A stretch of DNA of 64,000 nucleotides, taken from positions 1 through 64,000 of the forward strand of contig CAWJEK010000031.1 of the NCBI GenBank assembly GCA_963841885.1. The letters run 5' to 3'. The stretch is from Bog-756 sp963841885 (GTDB lineage Bacteria; Actinomycetota; Acidimicrobiia; Acidimicrobiales; RAAP-2). Shown piece after piece: positions 1 through 9,353 of the stretch (position 1 is its first letter; every line of letters starts with the position of its first letter). Below the pieces are notes generated by a model. That model was not told the origin of the DNA, ran no database searches, and saw nothing but the letters and a program-made list of their open reading frames with translations. A program made the translations under genes and the position numbers.

Positions 1-1832
1 TCGTACTTCCAGGACCCTGCCAACCTGGCGCCACGGACGGCCCAGATGGTCGAGTCGGCCGACCACGTCGAGTGGATGGTGGTGGGCACCGAGGCCGAGG
101 CCCTGCTGCTCGAGCACAACCTCATCCAGCGTACCAGCCCCGTTTCAACGTTCGGCTGAAGGACGACAAGAGCTACCCCTGGCTCGCACTCACGGTGAAC
201 GACGAGTGGCCCAGGCCGGCCGTCGGTGCGGGGGCGAGCGCGGTGGGGTCCGGTACTTCGGGCCCTATCCGAACATGTGCGCCATCCGGGCACCCTGGAT
301 CTGCTGCTGCGGTCGTTCCCGTGCGGACCTGTTCGGACGCCAAGTTCCGCAACCACGAGCGCCTGGGTCGGCCGTGCCTGCTGTTCCACATCGAGCGGTG
401 CTCGGGCCCGTGCGTGGGGGCGGTGACCCACGAGGAGTACGACGGGTTGGTGGCCGACCTGGCCACCTTCCTCGGCGGTGACACCGGCCCACTCGAGCGC
501 GAGCTGGAGGCCATGCAGGAGGCCTCGGCCGCCCTCGACTTCGAGCGGGCCGGCAACCTGCGGGACAAGCTGGAGGCCGTCCGGACCGCCGACGCCGTGC
601 GCCAGATGGAGTCGACCGACCCGAGGACCTCGACGTGCTCGGGCCTGGCCGAGGACGAGCTGGAGGCCGCCGTCCAGGTCTTCCACGTCCGGGCCGGCCG
701 GGTGGTCGGTCGCTCGGCGCTGTTCGTCGACAAGGTCGAGGACCTCGCCCCCGACGAGCTGGTCGAGCGGCTGCTGGTCGACGTGTACGCCGAGGCGCCT
801 CCGGGGTGCCCCGCCAGATCCTGGTGCCCACCATGCCGTCCGACCTCGAGGCCGTCGTCGGACTACCTGACGGAGCGGCGGGGCGGGCCGGTGGGGCGTC
901 CGGGTGCCGCTACGGGGCCCCAAGGCGGCCCTGCTCGAGACCGTGCGAGCGCAACGCCGGCGAAGCGTTCGTCCGGCACCGCCTGCAGCGCACCTCCGAC
1001 CACAACAGCCGGGCCCGGGCCCTGGAGGCGCTGCAGCGCGAGCTCCGCCTGCCCGACGCCCCGCTGCGGATCGAGTGCTACGACATGAGCCACCTGCAGG
1101 GCACCGACTACGTCGGGTCCATGGTGGTGTTGAGGCGGACTGCCCAAAAGAGCGACTACCGGCACTTCAAGGTGGCGACCGTGGCCGGCAACGACGACTA
1201 TGCGGCCATGGAGGAAGTGCTCACCCGGCGGCTCACCGCCCTGCTCGAGGAGGAGGCCCGCCCCCGGCCGGCGGATCCGCGGGGGGAGACGGCGGACGCG
1301 GGACCGGGACCGAGGAGGGCGGGGACCGGGGGGAGGGCAGCGACATGGCGCCGGTGGCGGCGGGGCGGCGGAGCTTCGCCTATCCACCGCAACTGCTGCT
1401 CATCGACGGAGGCCTCGGCCAGCTCCACGTGGCCACCCGGGTGCTCGAACGGCTCGGCCTGGGCGAGCCGGATCCCGGTGGCGTCGCTCGCCAAGAGCTT
1501 CGAGGAGGTCTACCTGCCGGATTCGTCGGCGCCGGTCCGGCTGCCCCGTGAGTCCGAGGCGCTGTACCTCCTCCAGCGTCTCCGGGACGAGGCCCACCGG
1601 TTGGCCACTCCTACCACCGGACCCTGAGGGCAAGCGGATGACGGTCGGTGCCCTCGACGGGGTGAAGGGACTGGGCCCGAAGCGTCGCAGCCGGCTCGTG
1701 GAGCAGTTCGGTGGCCTCGGCGAGCTGCACAAGGCCACCCGGGACGAGCTGATGGGCCTATCGTGGTTGCCGGCCGACGTGGGTGCCGCCGTCTTCGAGC
1801 ACCTGCGCACGCCGATGGCTCCGGAGCGATGA
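1..1832 (+). CDS. uvrC: UvrABC excinuclease subunit C, 5'-truncated by window and frameshifted
   Basis: UvrC makes both incisions flanking a DNA lesion held by UvrB in nucleotide excision repair. The window opens inside the gene, after most of the GIY-YIG nuclease domain. In order one can read the end of that domain, a Cys-rich stretch (CSGPC near 392-415), a UVR helix pair (about 480-600), the RNase H-like 3' nuclease (IECYDMSHLQG at about 1070, LLLIDGG at about 1395) and a C-terminal helix-hairpin-helix region (VKGLGPKRR at about 1660). The coding frame changes at least seven times (about 131, 220, 285, 320, 800, 1340, 1470 and 1620), mostly as single missing bases. Every segment is well conserved, so sequence error is more likely than a dead gene. 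rapZ follows after 21 bases. Confidence 0.9.
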
Positions 1833-1853
1833 CCGACAGGTGAGCGAGGGACG

Positions 1854-2705
1854 ATGAGCGAGTACCTGGTGGTGACCGGCATGTCCGGCGCGGGGCGATC
1901 GACGGCCGCCGCTACCTTGGAGGACCTGGGCTGGTTCGTCATCGACAACATGCCCTCCGCCCTCATCACCAAGGTCTCCGAGCTGGTCGACGGGACGGGG
2001 TCGGAGATGGAGCGGGTGGCGTTCGTGGTGGGACGGGGCGGAGGCGACCTCGACGACGTGCTGCCGGCCGTCGACGTCCTGCTGGGCGCCCGCAACCGGG
2101 TGAGGATCCTCTACCTGGACGCCGCCGACGACGTCCTCATCCGCCGGTTCGAGGGGACGGGCGCCGCCACCCGCAGGCCGCCCGGGGGGTGGTCGACTCC
2201 ATCGCCGACGAGCGGGAGCTGCTGGCGCCCTTCCGCGACCGGGCCAACCTGGTCATCGACGCCGGTGAGCTCAACACCAACCAGCTGCGGACCCGGCTGA
2301 TCGAGGTGTTCGGCTCCGAAGAGCAGGCCGGCGCCATGCAGACCTCGGTGGTGTCCTTCGGCTTCAAGCACGGCGTACCCCTGGACGTCGACCTCATGTT
2401 CGACTGCCGGTTCCTGCCCAACCCCTACTGGGACGAGTCGCTGCGGTCCCACAGCGGACTCGAGCCGGAAGTGCGGGCCTACGTGCTCGACCGCCCCCGA
2501 GACGCTGGCCTTCCTGGACAAGCTCGAGGACCTGTTGACCATGCTCATCCCCGCCTACAAGAAGGAGGGGAAGTCGTACCTGACGGTCGCCATGGGCTGC
2601 ACCGGAGGCCGCCACCGGTCGGTGGTGCTGGCCGAGGAGCTGTCCCGGCGGCTCGAGGCCCACGACCTCCCGACGGCCGTGTTCCATCGCGACGTCGACC
2701 GGTGA
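1854..2705 (+). CDS. rapZ: RapZ-type nucleotide-binding protein (two frameshifts)
   Basis: RapZ/YvcJ family P-loop protein. In enterobacteria it controls GlmS through small RNAs; in actinobacteria it sits next to yvcK and its exact role is less clear. The N-terminal P-loop GMSGAGRS is at residues 9-16, with Arg where many P-loops have Lys, as is common in actinobacterial members. The family signatures DNMP, SFGFKHG, DVRFLPNP-like (DCRFLPNP) and GCTGGRHRSV follow. The frame moves at about 2170, where one base is missing after FEGT, and returns at about 2505, where one extra C sits in a C run (RPETLAFL restored). The corrected protein is about 283 residues, normal for the family. ATG start preceded by GAGGGACG. 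Confidence 0.92.
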
Positions 2706-2732
2706 GCGCCGTCCCGAGCGACTACCGGGGCG

Positions 2733-3604
2733 GTGGACGGACCCCGGGTGGTCGCCATCGGCGGCGGCCACGGACTGGCGGCGACACTCCGGGCCGTGCG
2801 GACCTACACCGACCGGGTGACGGCGATCGTGGCGGTGGCCGACGACGGGGGATCCTCCGGACGGCTGCGCGAGCTGCTCCACATCATCCGCCGGCGACCT
2901 CCGCAAGTGCCTGATCGTCGCTGGCCGAGCCCGGGTCACGGCTGGCCATGGCCTTCGACTACCGGTTCGGCGAGGAGGAACTCGCCGGCCACGCCCTGGG
3001 CAACCTCATCCTGGCCGGGCTGATGGACGCCTCCGGTGACGCCGTGGCCGCCCTGGACGAGGCCGGCCGGTTGCTCGGCGTGCGCGGCCGCGTGCTCCCG
3101 TCCTCGACGGAGCCCGTGGTGCTCAAGGCCGACGCCGCCGGTGGTGAGGTGACCGGACAGGTGGCCGTCAACGGCACCGACCGCATCCTGCGGGTGTCGC
3201 TGGTGCCCTCGGACCCGCCGGCCCCGGCCGCCGCCCTCGAAGCCCTGGCCGAGGCCGACCTGATCGTGCTCGGGCCCGGGTCGCTGTTCACCAGCGTGCT
3301 GGCCGCAGTGGTGGTGCCCCAGATCCGGGAGGGCGTGAACGCCTCGCCCGCCGAGGTCGTCTACCTCTGCAACCTCCGCCCCCAGGACACCGAGACGTCC
3401 GGGTACGACGTCGCCGGACACGTGGCCGCCCTGCTGGCGCACGGTGTCGAGATCGACCGGGTGGTATGCGATTCGGCCGCCATCGCGGTCGGGACATCGC
3501 CCGTCCCGGTGCTCGACGTGCCCCTCGCCCGGCCCAACGGGCTCGCCCACGACCCCGCCAGACTGGCGCAGACCCTCTCCGATCTGCTCGGATGGCCTCG
3601 CTGA
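2733..3604 (+). CDS. yvcK: YvcK/CofD-like gluconeogenesis factor (frameshifted)
   Basis: YvcK (GlmR) binds UDP-sugars and steers carbon toward the cell envelope; it resembles the CofD transferase fold. N-terminal GGGHGL and VADDGGSSGRLR are typical nucleotide/sugar-phosphate binding signatures. The middle reads MAFDYRFGEEELAGHALGN and the C-terminal half has PGSLFTSVL. Around 2888-2930 the frame shifts more than once; restoring two bases near PPGD and adjusting near 2925 gives an unbroken family sequence. GTG start at 2733, 27 bases after the rapZ stop. whiA, which usually follows yvcK in Gram-positive bacteria, is not present: gap starts 117 bases downstream. Confidence 0.88.
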
Positions 3605-3618
3605 CCCCTCGGATGTCG

Positions 3619-3624
3619 TAGCGT
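3619..3624 (+). promoter_or_regulatory. Candidate -10 element for gap
   Basis: TAGCGT lies in the 117-base gap between yvcK and gap, about 98 bases upstream of the gap start. The same hexamer occurs upstream of secG (6761-6766). No convincing -35 was seen, so this is only a suggestion based on recurrence. Confidence 0.2.
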
Positions 3625-3721
3625 GGACATGCTCCGGTCTCCGGAGGGTGACAGGGCGGCACGCCGTGCCTCGGGCGGCGGACCGTGCCGGTGGTGAGAA
3701 CGCAATGAAGGATGAGGCACC

Positions 3722-4743
3722 ATGACCGTACGGATCGGAATCAACGGCTTCGGGCGCATCGGGCGCCACTACCTGCGGGCCGCCCGCCTCCTCGGGGCGG
3801 ACGTGGACGTCGTGGCCATCAACGACCTGACCTCTCCCGAGACGCTGGCCCACCTGTTGCGGTACGACTCCACCCACGGCCGGCTCGGCACCGACGTCAC
3901 CGTGGCGACTCGACCTTCACCCTCGACGGGAAATCGATCGCGGTGCTGGCCGAGCGTGACCCGAAGGCCCTCCCGTGGTCGGACCTCGGAGTCGACGTGG
4001 TGATCGAGTCGACCGGGCGGTTCACCTCCAAGGAGGCGGCCGGCGCCCATCTGGACGCCGGCGCCAAGCGGGTCATCATCTCCGCCCCGGGAACCGGGGT
4101 CGACGCCACCTTCGTGGTGGGGGTGAACGACGACCAGTTCGACCCGACCAAGGACTTCGTGGTGTCCAACGCCTCGTGCACCACCAACTGCCTGGTGCCG
4201 ATGGTGAAGGTGCTCGACGACGCCTTCGGGCTGGAGTCGGGGCTCATGACCACGGTCCATGCCTTCACCAACGACCAGAACCTGCTCGACCTGCCCCACA
4301 AGGACCTCCGCCGGGCCCGCGCCGCCACCATCAACATCGTGCCGGCGTCCTCGGGGGCGGCCCGGGCCACCAGTCTGGTCCTCGAGTCCATGAAGGGCCG
4401 CCTCGACGGGGCCGCCCTCCGGGTACCGGTACCCGACGGTTCGATCACCGACCTCACCGCCGTCATCCCCGGCGAGGTGACCGTCGGACAGGTCAACGAC
4501 GCGTTCCGAGCGGCGGCGTCCTCCGGCCCGCTGGCCAAGGTCCTCGACTACACCGAGGACCCGATCGTCTCCACCGACATCGTCGGCAGCCCTGCATCGT
4601 GCACCTTCGACGCCGGCCTCACCATGGTGATGCCCTCGGCGTCGGGGATCACCCTGGTGAAAGCCAACGGGTGGTACGACAACGAATGGGGCTATGCCAA
4701 CCGGTTGGTGGACCTGTCGCTCATCGTGGGCGCTGGGGCCTGA
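3722..4743 (+). CDS. gap: Glyceraldehyde-3-phosphate dehydrogenase (one frameshift)
   Basis: Oxidises and phosphorylates glyceraldehyde 3-phosphate to 1,3-bisphosphoglycerate in the cytosol. The N-terminal Rossmann motif INGFGRIGR is at residues 6-14, the catalytic Cys lies in SNASCTTNC near residue 151, and the C-terminal WYDNEWGY signature is complete. The first 61 codons are in one frame and the rest in another: at about 3905 one G appears to be missing (gtggcgactc; inserting G gives V-A-D-S-T-F-T-L). The corrected length is about 340 residues, normal for the family. ATG start with AAGGATGAGG upstream. It heads the gap-pgk-tpiA-secG block. Confidence 0.95.
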
Positions 4744-4772
4744 GCCGGGACCGGCGGGGGGAGTACGGACAG

Positions 4773-5960
4773 ATGACCACATCCGCAGACAATCCACTGC
4801 TTCGGGGGCTGCCGCTGTTGGGTGACCTGCCCGACCTCGACGGGGCGAGTGTGCTCGTCCGCGTCGACTTCAACGTTCCGCTGCGGCCGTGCGCGTCGGG
4901 TCCACCCGAGGTGACCGACGACTTCCGGATCCGCGCCGCCCTCCCCACCATCGAGTACCTGGGCGACCGTGGGGCCCGTGTCACCTGCTGCACCCACCTC
5001 GGGCGACCCGAGGGGGCTCCGGACCCCCGCTACGACCTCGGTCCCGTCCGCGAGGAGCTGGCCCGGCTGGCCCCCCAGGTCGAGCTCCTGGAGAACCTCC
5101 GCTTCGACGCCGGCGAGACGGCCAACGACCCGTCCTTCGTGGAGAAGCTGGTCAACCACCACGACGCCTACGTCAACGACGCCTTCGGCGTCTCGCACCG
5201 GCGTCACGCCTCGGTGGTCGGACCGCCGGCGATCCTCCCGAGTGCCGCCGGGCTCCTGTTGGAGCGCGAGATCGACGCCCTGGGTCGCCTGTTGGGCAAG
5301 CCGGACGCCCCGTTCGTGGCCGTGGTGGGAGGAGCCAAGGTGGCCGACAAGCTCGGCGTGCTCAAGGCACTCCTGCAGCACGTCGACGCCCTGGTGGTCG
5401 GCGGCGGTATGGCCTTCACGTTCCTGGCGGCCCAGGGCCACGACATCGGCGGGTCGATGGTCGACCGCGACCGGATCGACGATTGTGCCGCCCTGCTCGA
5501 GTCGGACACCCCGATCCACCTCCCGACCGACATCGTCGCCCTGGAGCCGGGCGCCGAGTTCGGCTGCGACAAGACCGGGGGAGAGGTACGCACCGTCGGC
5601 GCGGACATTCCCGACGGCTGGCAGGGCCTCGACATCGGGCCCGAGACCGTCGCCACCTACCGTGGGTGCATCACCGGCGCGGCCACGGTGCTGTGGAACG
5701 GTCCCATGGGCGTGTTCGAGGACCAGCGGTTCTGCGCCGGAACGGCCGGGGTGGCCGCCGCGGTGGCCGACTGCAAGGGGTACACGGTGGTCGGTGGCGG
5801 CGACAGCGCGGCCGCCGTCGACGAGCTGGGCCTGGTCGACCGGATCGACTTCATCTCCACCGGCGGGGGAGCGTCCCTCGAGCTGCTCGAGTTCGGTGAC
5901 CTGCCGGGCCTCGCCGCACTGCGCGGCGCGCCCAACGCCCCCGGCCACGCCACCCCGTGA
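4773..5960 (+). CDS. pgk: Phosphoglycerate kinase
   Basis: Transfers phosphate from 1,3-bisphosphoglycerate to ADP. 395 residues, intact. Visible signatures are RVDFNVPL near the N terminus, LGRPEG, VNDAFGVSHR, the hinge/nucleotide region GGAKVADKLGVL, and the C-terminal VGGGDSAAAV and STGGGASLELL. It starts 29 bases after gap and its TGA overlaps the GTG of tpiA (GTGA), so it is translationally coupled to tpiA. Unlike its neighbours on the left it has no frameshift. Confidence 0.97.
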   Translation: MTTSADNPLLRGLPLLGDLPDLDGASVLVRVDFNVPLRPCASGPPEVTDDFRIRAALPTIEYLGDRGARVTCCTHLGRPEGAPDPRYDLGPVREELARLAPQVELLENLRFDAGETANDPSFVEKLVNHHDAYVNDAFGVSHRRHASVVGPPAILPSAAGLLLEREIDALGRLLGKPDAPFVAVVGGAKVADKLGVLKALLQHVDALVVGGGMAFTFLAAQGHDIGGSMVDRDRIDDCAALLESDTPIHLPTDIVALEPGAEFGCDKTGGEVRTVGADIPDGWQGLDIGPETVATYRGCITGAATVLWNGPMGVFEDQRFCAGTAGVAAAVADCKGYTVVGGGDSAAAVDELGLVDRIDFISTGGGASLELLEFGDLPGLAALRGAPNAPGHATP

Positions 5961-6754
5961 GCGCCGCCGGCCAGGGGCGCCGGCCGCTGGTCAGCGGCAA
6001 CTGGAAGATGCACCTCGACCACCTCGAGGCCATCCACGCCGCCCGTGACCTGGGCCTGCGCCTGCAACCCGCCGACGTCGGGCCGGTGGACGTCTCGGTC
6101 CACCCCCCCTTCACCGACCTCCGCTCGGTCCAGTCCGTTCTGGAAGGAGAGGGGATCCCGGTCGCCCTCGGTGCCCAGAACTGCGCCACCGAGGACTCCG
6201 GGGCCTACACCGGGGAGGTCAGCCCCGTGATGCTGGCCAAGTTGCACGTCGACTACGTCATCGTCGGTCACTCCGAGCGGCGGGGTGTCTTCGGCGAGAC
6301 GGACGCCGTGGTGGCGGCCAAGCTGAAAGCCGTGCTCCGCAACGGCATGACCCCCGTCTGCTGCGTCGGCGAGACGATCGACGAACGGGACATCGGACTC
6401 ACCCAGGAGCGCCTGTCCGCCCAGGTGGGCGCGGCCCTCGGCGCGGTGCCCGCCGAGGCGGTGGCGGGCATGGTGATCGCCTACGAGCCCATCTGGGCGA
6501 TCGGCACCGGACAAGCGGCCACCCCCGAGGACGCCCAGGACGCCTGTGCCTGGATCCGCGGCGTCGTGGCCACCCAGGTGGGGGAGGACGAGGCCACGCG
6601 GGTCCGCATCCAGTACGGCGGCTCGGTCAAGGCGGCCAACACCGAGGAGCTCATGGCGTGTCCCGACGTCGACGGCCTGCTGGTGGGCGGGGCCAGCCTC
6701 GACGCGGGCGAATTCGTCGAGATCGTGAGGGCCGCCGTCCGGGCCGGCCGTTGA
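5957..6754 (+). CDS. tpiA: Triosephosphate isomerase
   Basis: Interconverts dihydroxyacetone phosphate and glyceraldehyde 3-phosphate. 265 residues, (beta/alpha)8 barrel. The substrate-binding Lys17 is in GNWKMH, the electrophilic His105 in VGHSERR, and the catalytic base Glu177 in AYEPIWAIGTG. The phosphate-binding YGGSVK and GLLVGGASL segments are present. GTG start inside the pgk stop. Intact. Confidence 0.97.
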   Translation: MSAAGQGRRPLVSGNWKMHLDHLEAIHAARDLGLRLQPADVGPVDVSVHPPFTDLRSVQSVLEGEGIPVALGAQNCATEDSGAYTGEVSPVMLAKLHVDYVIVGHSERRGVFGETDAVVAAKLKAVLRNGMTPVCCVGETIDERDIGLTQERLSAQVGAALGAVPAEAVAGMVIAYEPIWAIGTGQAATPEDAQDACAWIRGVVATQVGEDEATRVRIQYGGSVKAANTEELMACPDVDGLLVGGASLDAGEFVEIVRAAVRAGR

Positions 6755-6760
6755 ATTTGG

Positions 6761-6766
6761 TAGCGT
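6761..6766 (+). promoter_or_regulatory. Candidate -10 element for secG
   Basis: TAGCGT stands 34 bases upstream of the secG GTG in a short intergenic space that begins with an AT-rich ttgaatttgg. The same hexamer precedes gap. No -35 with correct spacing was identified. Confidence 0.25.
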
Positions 6767-6800
6767 CTGCGGTGGTCCCGACCCCGAGGAGAGGTTTCCC

Positions 6801-7031
6801 GTGCTGACCGCCGTCATCGTCGTGCTCCAGATCCTCTGCTGCCTCGCGCTGATCTTCTTGATCCTCATGCACTCCGGCAAGGGCGGGGGGCTCTCCGACA
6901 TGTTCGGCGGGTCCGTGGGATCGGCGGCCGCCGGCTCGACCGTGGTGGAGAAGAACCTCGACCGGATCACCGTCACCGTGGCCGTGATCTTCGCGTTCAC
7001 CAACATCATCCTCCTCCTGCGCCTGCAGTGA
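6801..7031 (+). CDS. secG: Preprotein translocase subunit SecG
   Basis: Small accessory subunit of the SecYEG channel. 76 residues with two transmembrane helices (about 3-23 and 54-74) around the conserved cytoplasmic loop HSGKGGGLSDMFGG, followed by an AAGSTVVEKNLDRIT segment typical of SecG. GTG start preceded by GAGGAGAGG. It closes the glycolytic block, as is usual in actinobacteria, and its stop overlaps the next gene's GTG (GTGA). Confidence 0.93.
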   Translation: MLTAVIVVLQILCCLALIFLILMHSGKGGGLSDMFGGSVGSAAAGSTVVEKNLDRITVTVAVIFAFTNIILLLRLQ

Positions 7032-8818
7032 CCACGCCCGGCGCCGGTCCGACCGGACGCCGGTCCCGGATGTCGTCGTTCTGGCGGGAGCGCCGCACCC
7101 GGTGGACCCTGCCGATCGTGATCGTGGTGATCATCGTCGGCGTCACCATCGTCGACCACCTCGGCAACCGGCAGATCAATGCCGTCGACCAGCCCGTGAT
7201 CCCGCCGCCGGTGGCCACGGCCGGGGGCGCGTCGGTGGTGCACCTGCCCGGCCCCTGGGACGGGTTCAACCCGAACACTCCGGCGGGGGCCTCGTCGTCC
7301 ACCCCCACGCTGCTGACCTCGGTCCTGCCCAGCGCCTACGTGATGACCCCGAAACTGATACCCCAGGTCAACACCGACCTGCTGGAGAGCGTGGAGGCCG
7401 TCTCGACGTCACCCCTCGTCATCCAGTACGTCATCAACCCCAAGGCGGTGTGGTCGGATGGGGTGCCGGTGACGGCGGACGACTTCATCTACGCCTGGCA
7501 GTCCCAGCGGGGCGACGGCATCGACGTGGACGGCCAGCCCGACCAGGTGGCGTCCACACTCGGCTACCGCGACGTGTCCAAGGTCACCGGCAGCCACGAC
7601 GGCCGGACGGTGACGGTGGTGTTCTCGCAGCCGTACGCGGACTGGCGGATCATGTTCAACCACATGGTGCCGGCCCACATCGCCCGGAAGGTCGGGTGGA
7701 ATGCGGGGTTCGCCACCTTCAACCCGGATGTCGACCTGTCGGCCGGTCCGCTCCTGCTCAAATCGGTGTCGGCCTCGGGCACCGCATTGCTGGTGCGGAA
7801 TCCATCGTGGTGGGGGACGCCGTCCATCCTGTCCTCGGTGGTGGTGTCGGACGGGCAGACCGACGACAGCTGGATAGGGCCTCTGACCGCCTCCAACAGC
7901 GCGGTGTCGCAACCCGGTCAGTTCACCCTGACGTCGCTCGACTCGGTGGGCTCCCTGGCCAACGCGCAGAGTTCCGTGCACCCGACGCTCTCCTTCCTGT
8001 CCCTCGAATTCGATGTGAAGTCGACGGTGGGTAGTCATGTGGAGGCCCGTCAGGCCATCGCCCACGCCATCGACCGCACCGCGCTGCTGGGCAAGCTCTT
8101 CGGGACGATCGATCCGTCCCTGACCGTCAGCGAGGACCACCTGGCCGTCCCCTGGCAGACGTCCTACTCGGCATCGACGGCGGCGGGGGAGTACGCCACC
8201 GTCGACCTGTCCACCACCGACACGCTGCTCCGGTCGCTCGGGTATTCGAAGTCACCCACCGGGGCGTACGTCGACACCGCCGGCCGACCCTTCACGGTGA
8301 GGTTGGCCGTGGAAGAGGGCGATCCGTGGATCGCCGAGGCGGCCACCGACCTCGAGGCCCAGTTGAGGGCGGCGGGCATCGCCGTGACGGCCTTCCCCGT
8401 CCAGGGGACGGCGGGCCTGGCGGCGGCGGCCGCTTCGGACTCCTACGACATGGCCCTCGTCACCCGCACGGCCACCCCCTACCAGTCGGCGACCGCCGGC
8501 TGGTACTCCGACGGCCAGGGCAAGGAGGGTGTCAACGACCAGCAGAACTGGAGCCGGTTCGACGACCCCCAGGTGGACCAGCTGTTCCTCCAGGCGGCCC
8601 AGGAGCTCAATCCGGTGACCGGAGCGGCGGCCTACACCCAGATCGACGACCAGCTGTGGGACCAGATGGTGGCCCTGCCCCTGTTCGGCGAACCGGCCCT
8701 GGTGGCCAACGGGGTCGAGATGTCCAACGCCACCTACAACCCGTCGGTGGACGGGATCCTGTGGAACGTGGCGCTGTGGTCGAGGCTGAAGCCGGCCCCG
8801 TCGCCCAGCCACTCCTGA
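7028..8818 (+). CDS. ABC transporter substrate-binding protein, family 5 (oligopeptide/nickel type)
   Basis: 596 residues. One N-terminal membrane helix (about 27-45) after a basic leader, with no lipobox Cys seen, so it looks membrane-anchored rather than a lipoprotein. The rest is an extracytoplasmic SBP_bac_5 fold. Family hallmarks are VTADDFIYAWQ near residue 150, the core with ARQAIAHAIDRTALLG near 340, and the C-terminal NDQQNWSRFDDPQVD. It probably binds a peptide or related solute. No permease or ATPase genes are adjacent; location next to secG, with overlapping start, is an arrangement I have seen in actinobacteria. The substrate cannot be told from sequence. Confidence 0.85.
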   Translation: MTTPGAGPTGRRSRMSSFWRERRTRWTLPIVIVVIIVGVTIVDHLGNRQINAVDQPVIPPPVATAGGASVVHLPGPWDGFNPNTPAGASSSTPTLLTSVLPSAYVMTPKLIPQVNTDLLESVEAVSTSPLVIQYVINPKAVWSDGVPVTADDFIYAWQSQRGDGIDVDGQPDQVASTLGYRDVSKVTGSHDGRTVTVVFSQPYADWRIMFNHMVPAHIARKVGWNAGFATFNPDVDLSAGPLLLKSVSASGTALLVRNPSWWGTPSILSSVVVSDGQTDDSWIGPLTASNSAVSQPGQFTLTSLDSVGSLANAQSSVHPTLSFLSLEFDVKSTVGSHVEARQAIAHAIDRTALLGKLFGTIDPSLTVSEDHLAVPWQTSYSASTAAGEYATVDLSTTDTLLRSLGYSKSPTGAYVDTAGRPFTVRLAVEEGDPWIAEAATDLEAQLRAAGIAVTAFPVQGTAGLAAAAASDSYDMALVTRTATPYQSATAGWYSDGQGKEGVNDQQNWSRFDDPQVDQLFLQAAQELNPVTGAAAYTQIDDQLWDQMVALPLFGEPALVANGVEMSNATYNPSVDGILWNVALWSRLKPAPSPSHS

Positions 8819-8916
8819 GGCATGGCTCGGCGCCGGGTGTGACCAGGGCGGCACGGGGCACCCCTCCGGCCGCGCTACCATGCCCTTCGCCCCGATGACG
8901 GTATCGGAGCCACTTC

Positions 8917-9000
8917 GTCGGAGTGGCGGAATAGGCAGACGCGCTAGCTTGAGGGGCTAGTGCCCGAAAGGGCGTGGGGGTTCAAGTCCCCCCTCCGACA
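8917..9000 (+). tRNA. tRNA-Leu (anticodon GAG)
   Basis: An 84-nt class II tRNA. The acceptor stem pairs 8917-8923 (gtcggag) with 8993-8999 (ctccgac), with A9000 as discriminator base. The anticodon stem is ctagc/gctag (8944-8948 / 8956-8960) and the loop ttgaggg holds GAG at 8951-8953. A variable arm follows, then the T arm ggggg-ttcaagt-ccccc (8976-8992). CCA is not encoded. Confidence 0.97.
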
Positions 9001-9353
9001 CGCTTCAGTGGCAGGGTTCCCCACGTTCAGGGAAACCATCACGCCGAGCTGAGGTACCCCGCCAGCGACCCGAATCCGGACCCGACGGCCCGGCCGATGT
9101 CCCGGTCCGGCGTCCTTCGCGGCCGTCCCGGTTCACCGGGCGCGGGCCCGTAGCGCTCGCCCCGCCGGGCTCGCCCCGGCCGGTCCGAGAGCCACCGACA
9201 CCCATCCCGGGCGACCCACCACCGGGGTTGCCGGTGGCGATTGCACCCGAGGGAAGCAACCGGACCGTCGCTGACGTGCCCCGGCCCCGACCCCCAAGAC
9301 CACCCGGTCCGGCACCCTCTGGAGAACTTCATCCATCTGGCCGTCGTCTCCCA
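9001..9353. other. Intergenic space with no convincing gene
   Basis: Between tRNA-Leu and the end of the MFS gene. No reading frame here has coding character. One inverted repeat, ccaccgg-ggttg-ccggtgg (9219-9237), lies about 115 bases past the MFS stop on the minus strand. It could end that transcript, but no T run follows it. Confidence 0.5.

Noticed and set aside
1..1832. Calling uvrC a pseudogene
   Set aside because: All segments remain highly conserved with no internal in-frame missense pattern; neighbouring essential genes show the same one-base errors.
8917..9000. The tRNA-Leu as an integration site for the following genes
   Set aside because: No integrase and no repeat of the tRNA 3' end was found downstream in the window.
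9219..9237. Hairpin after the MFS gene as an intrinsic terminator
   Set aside because: The stem is good but no T tract follows on the transcribed strand, and it is more than 100 bases past the stop.
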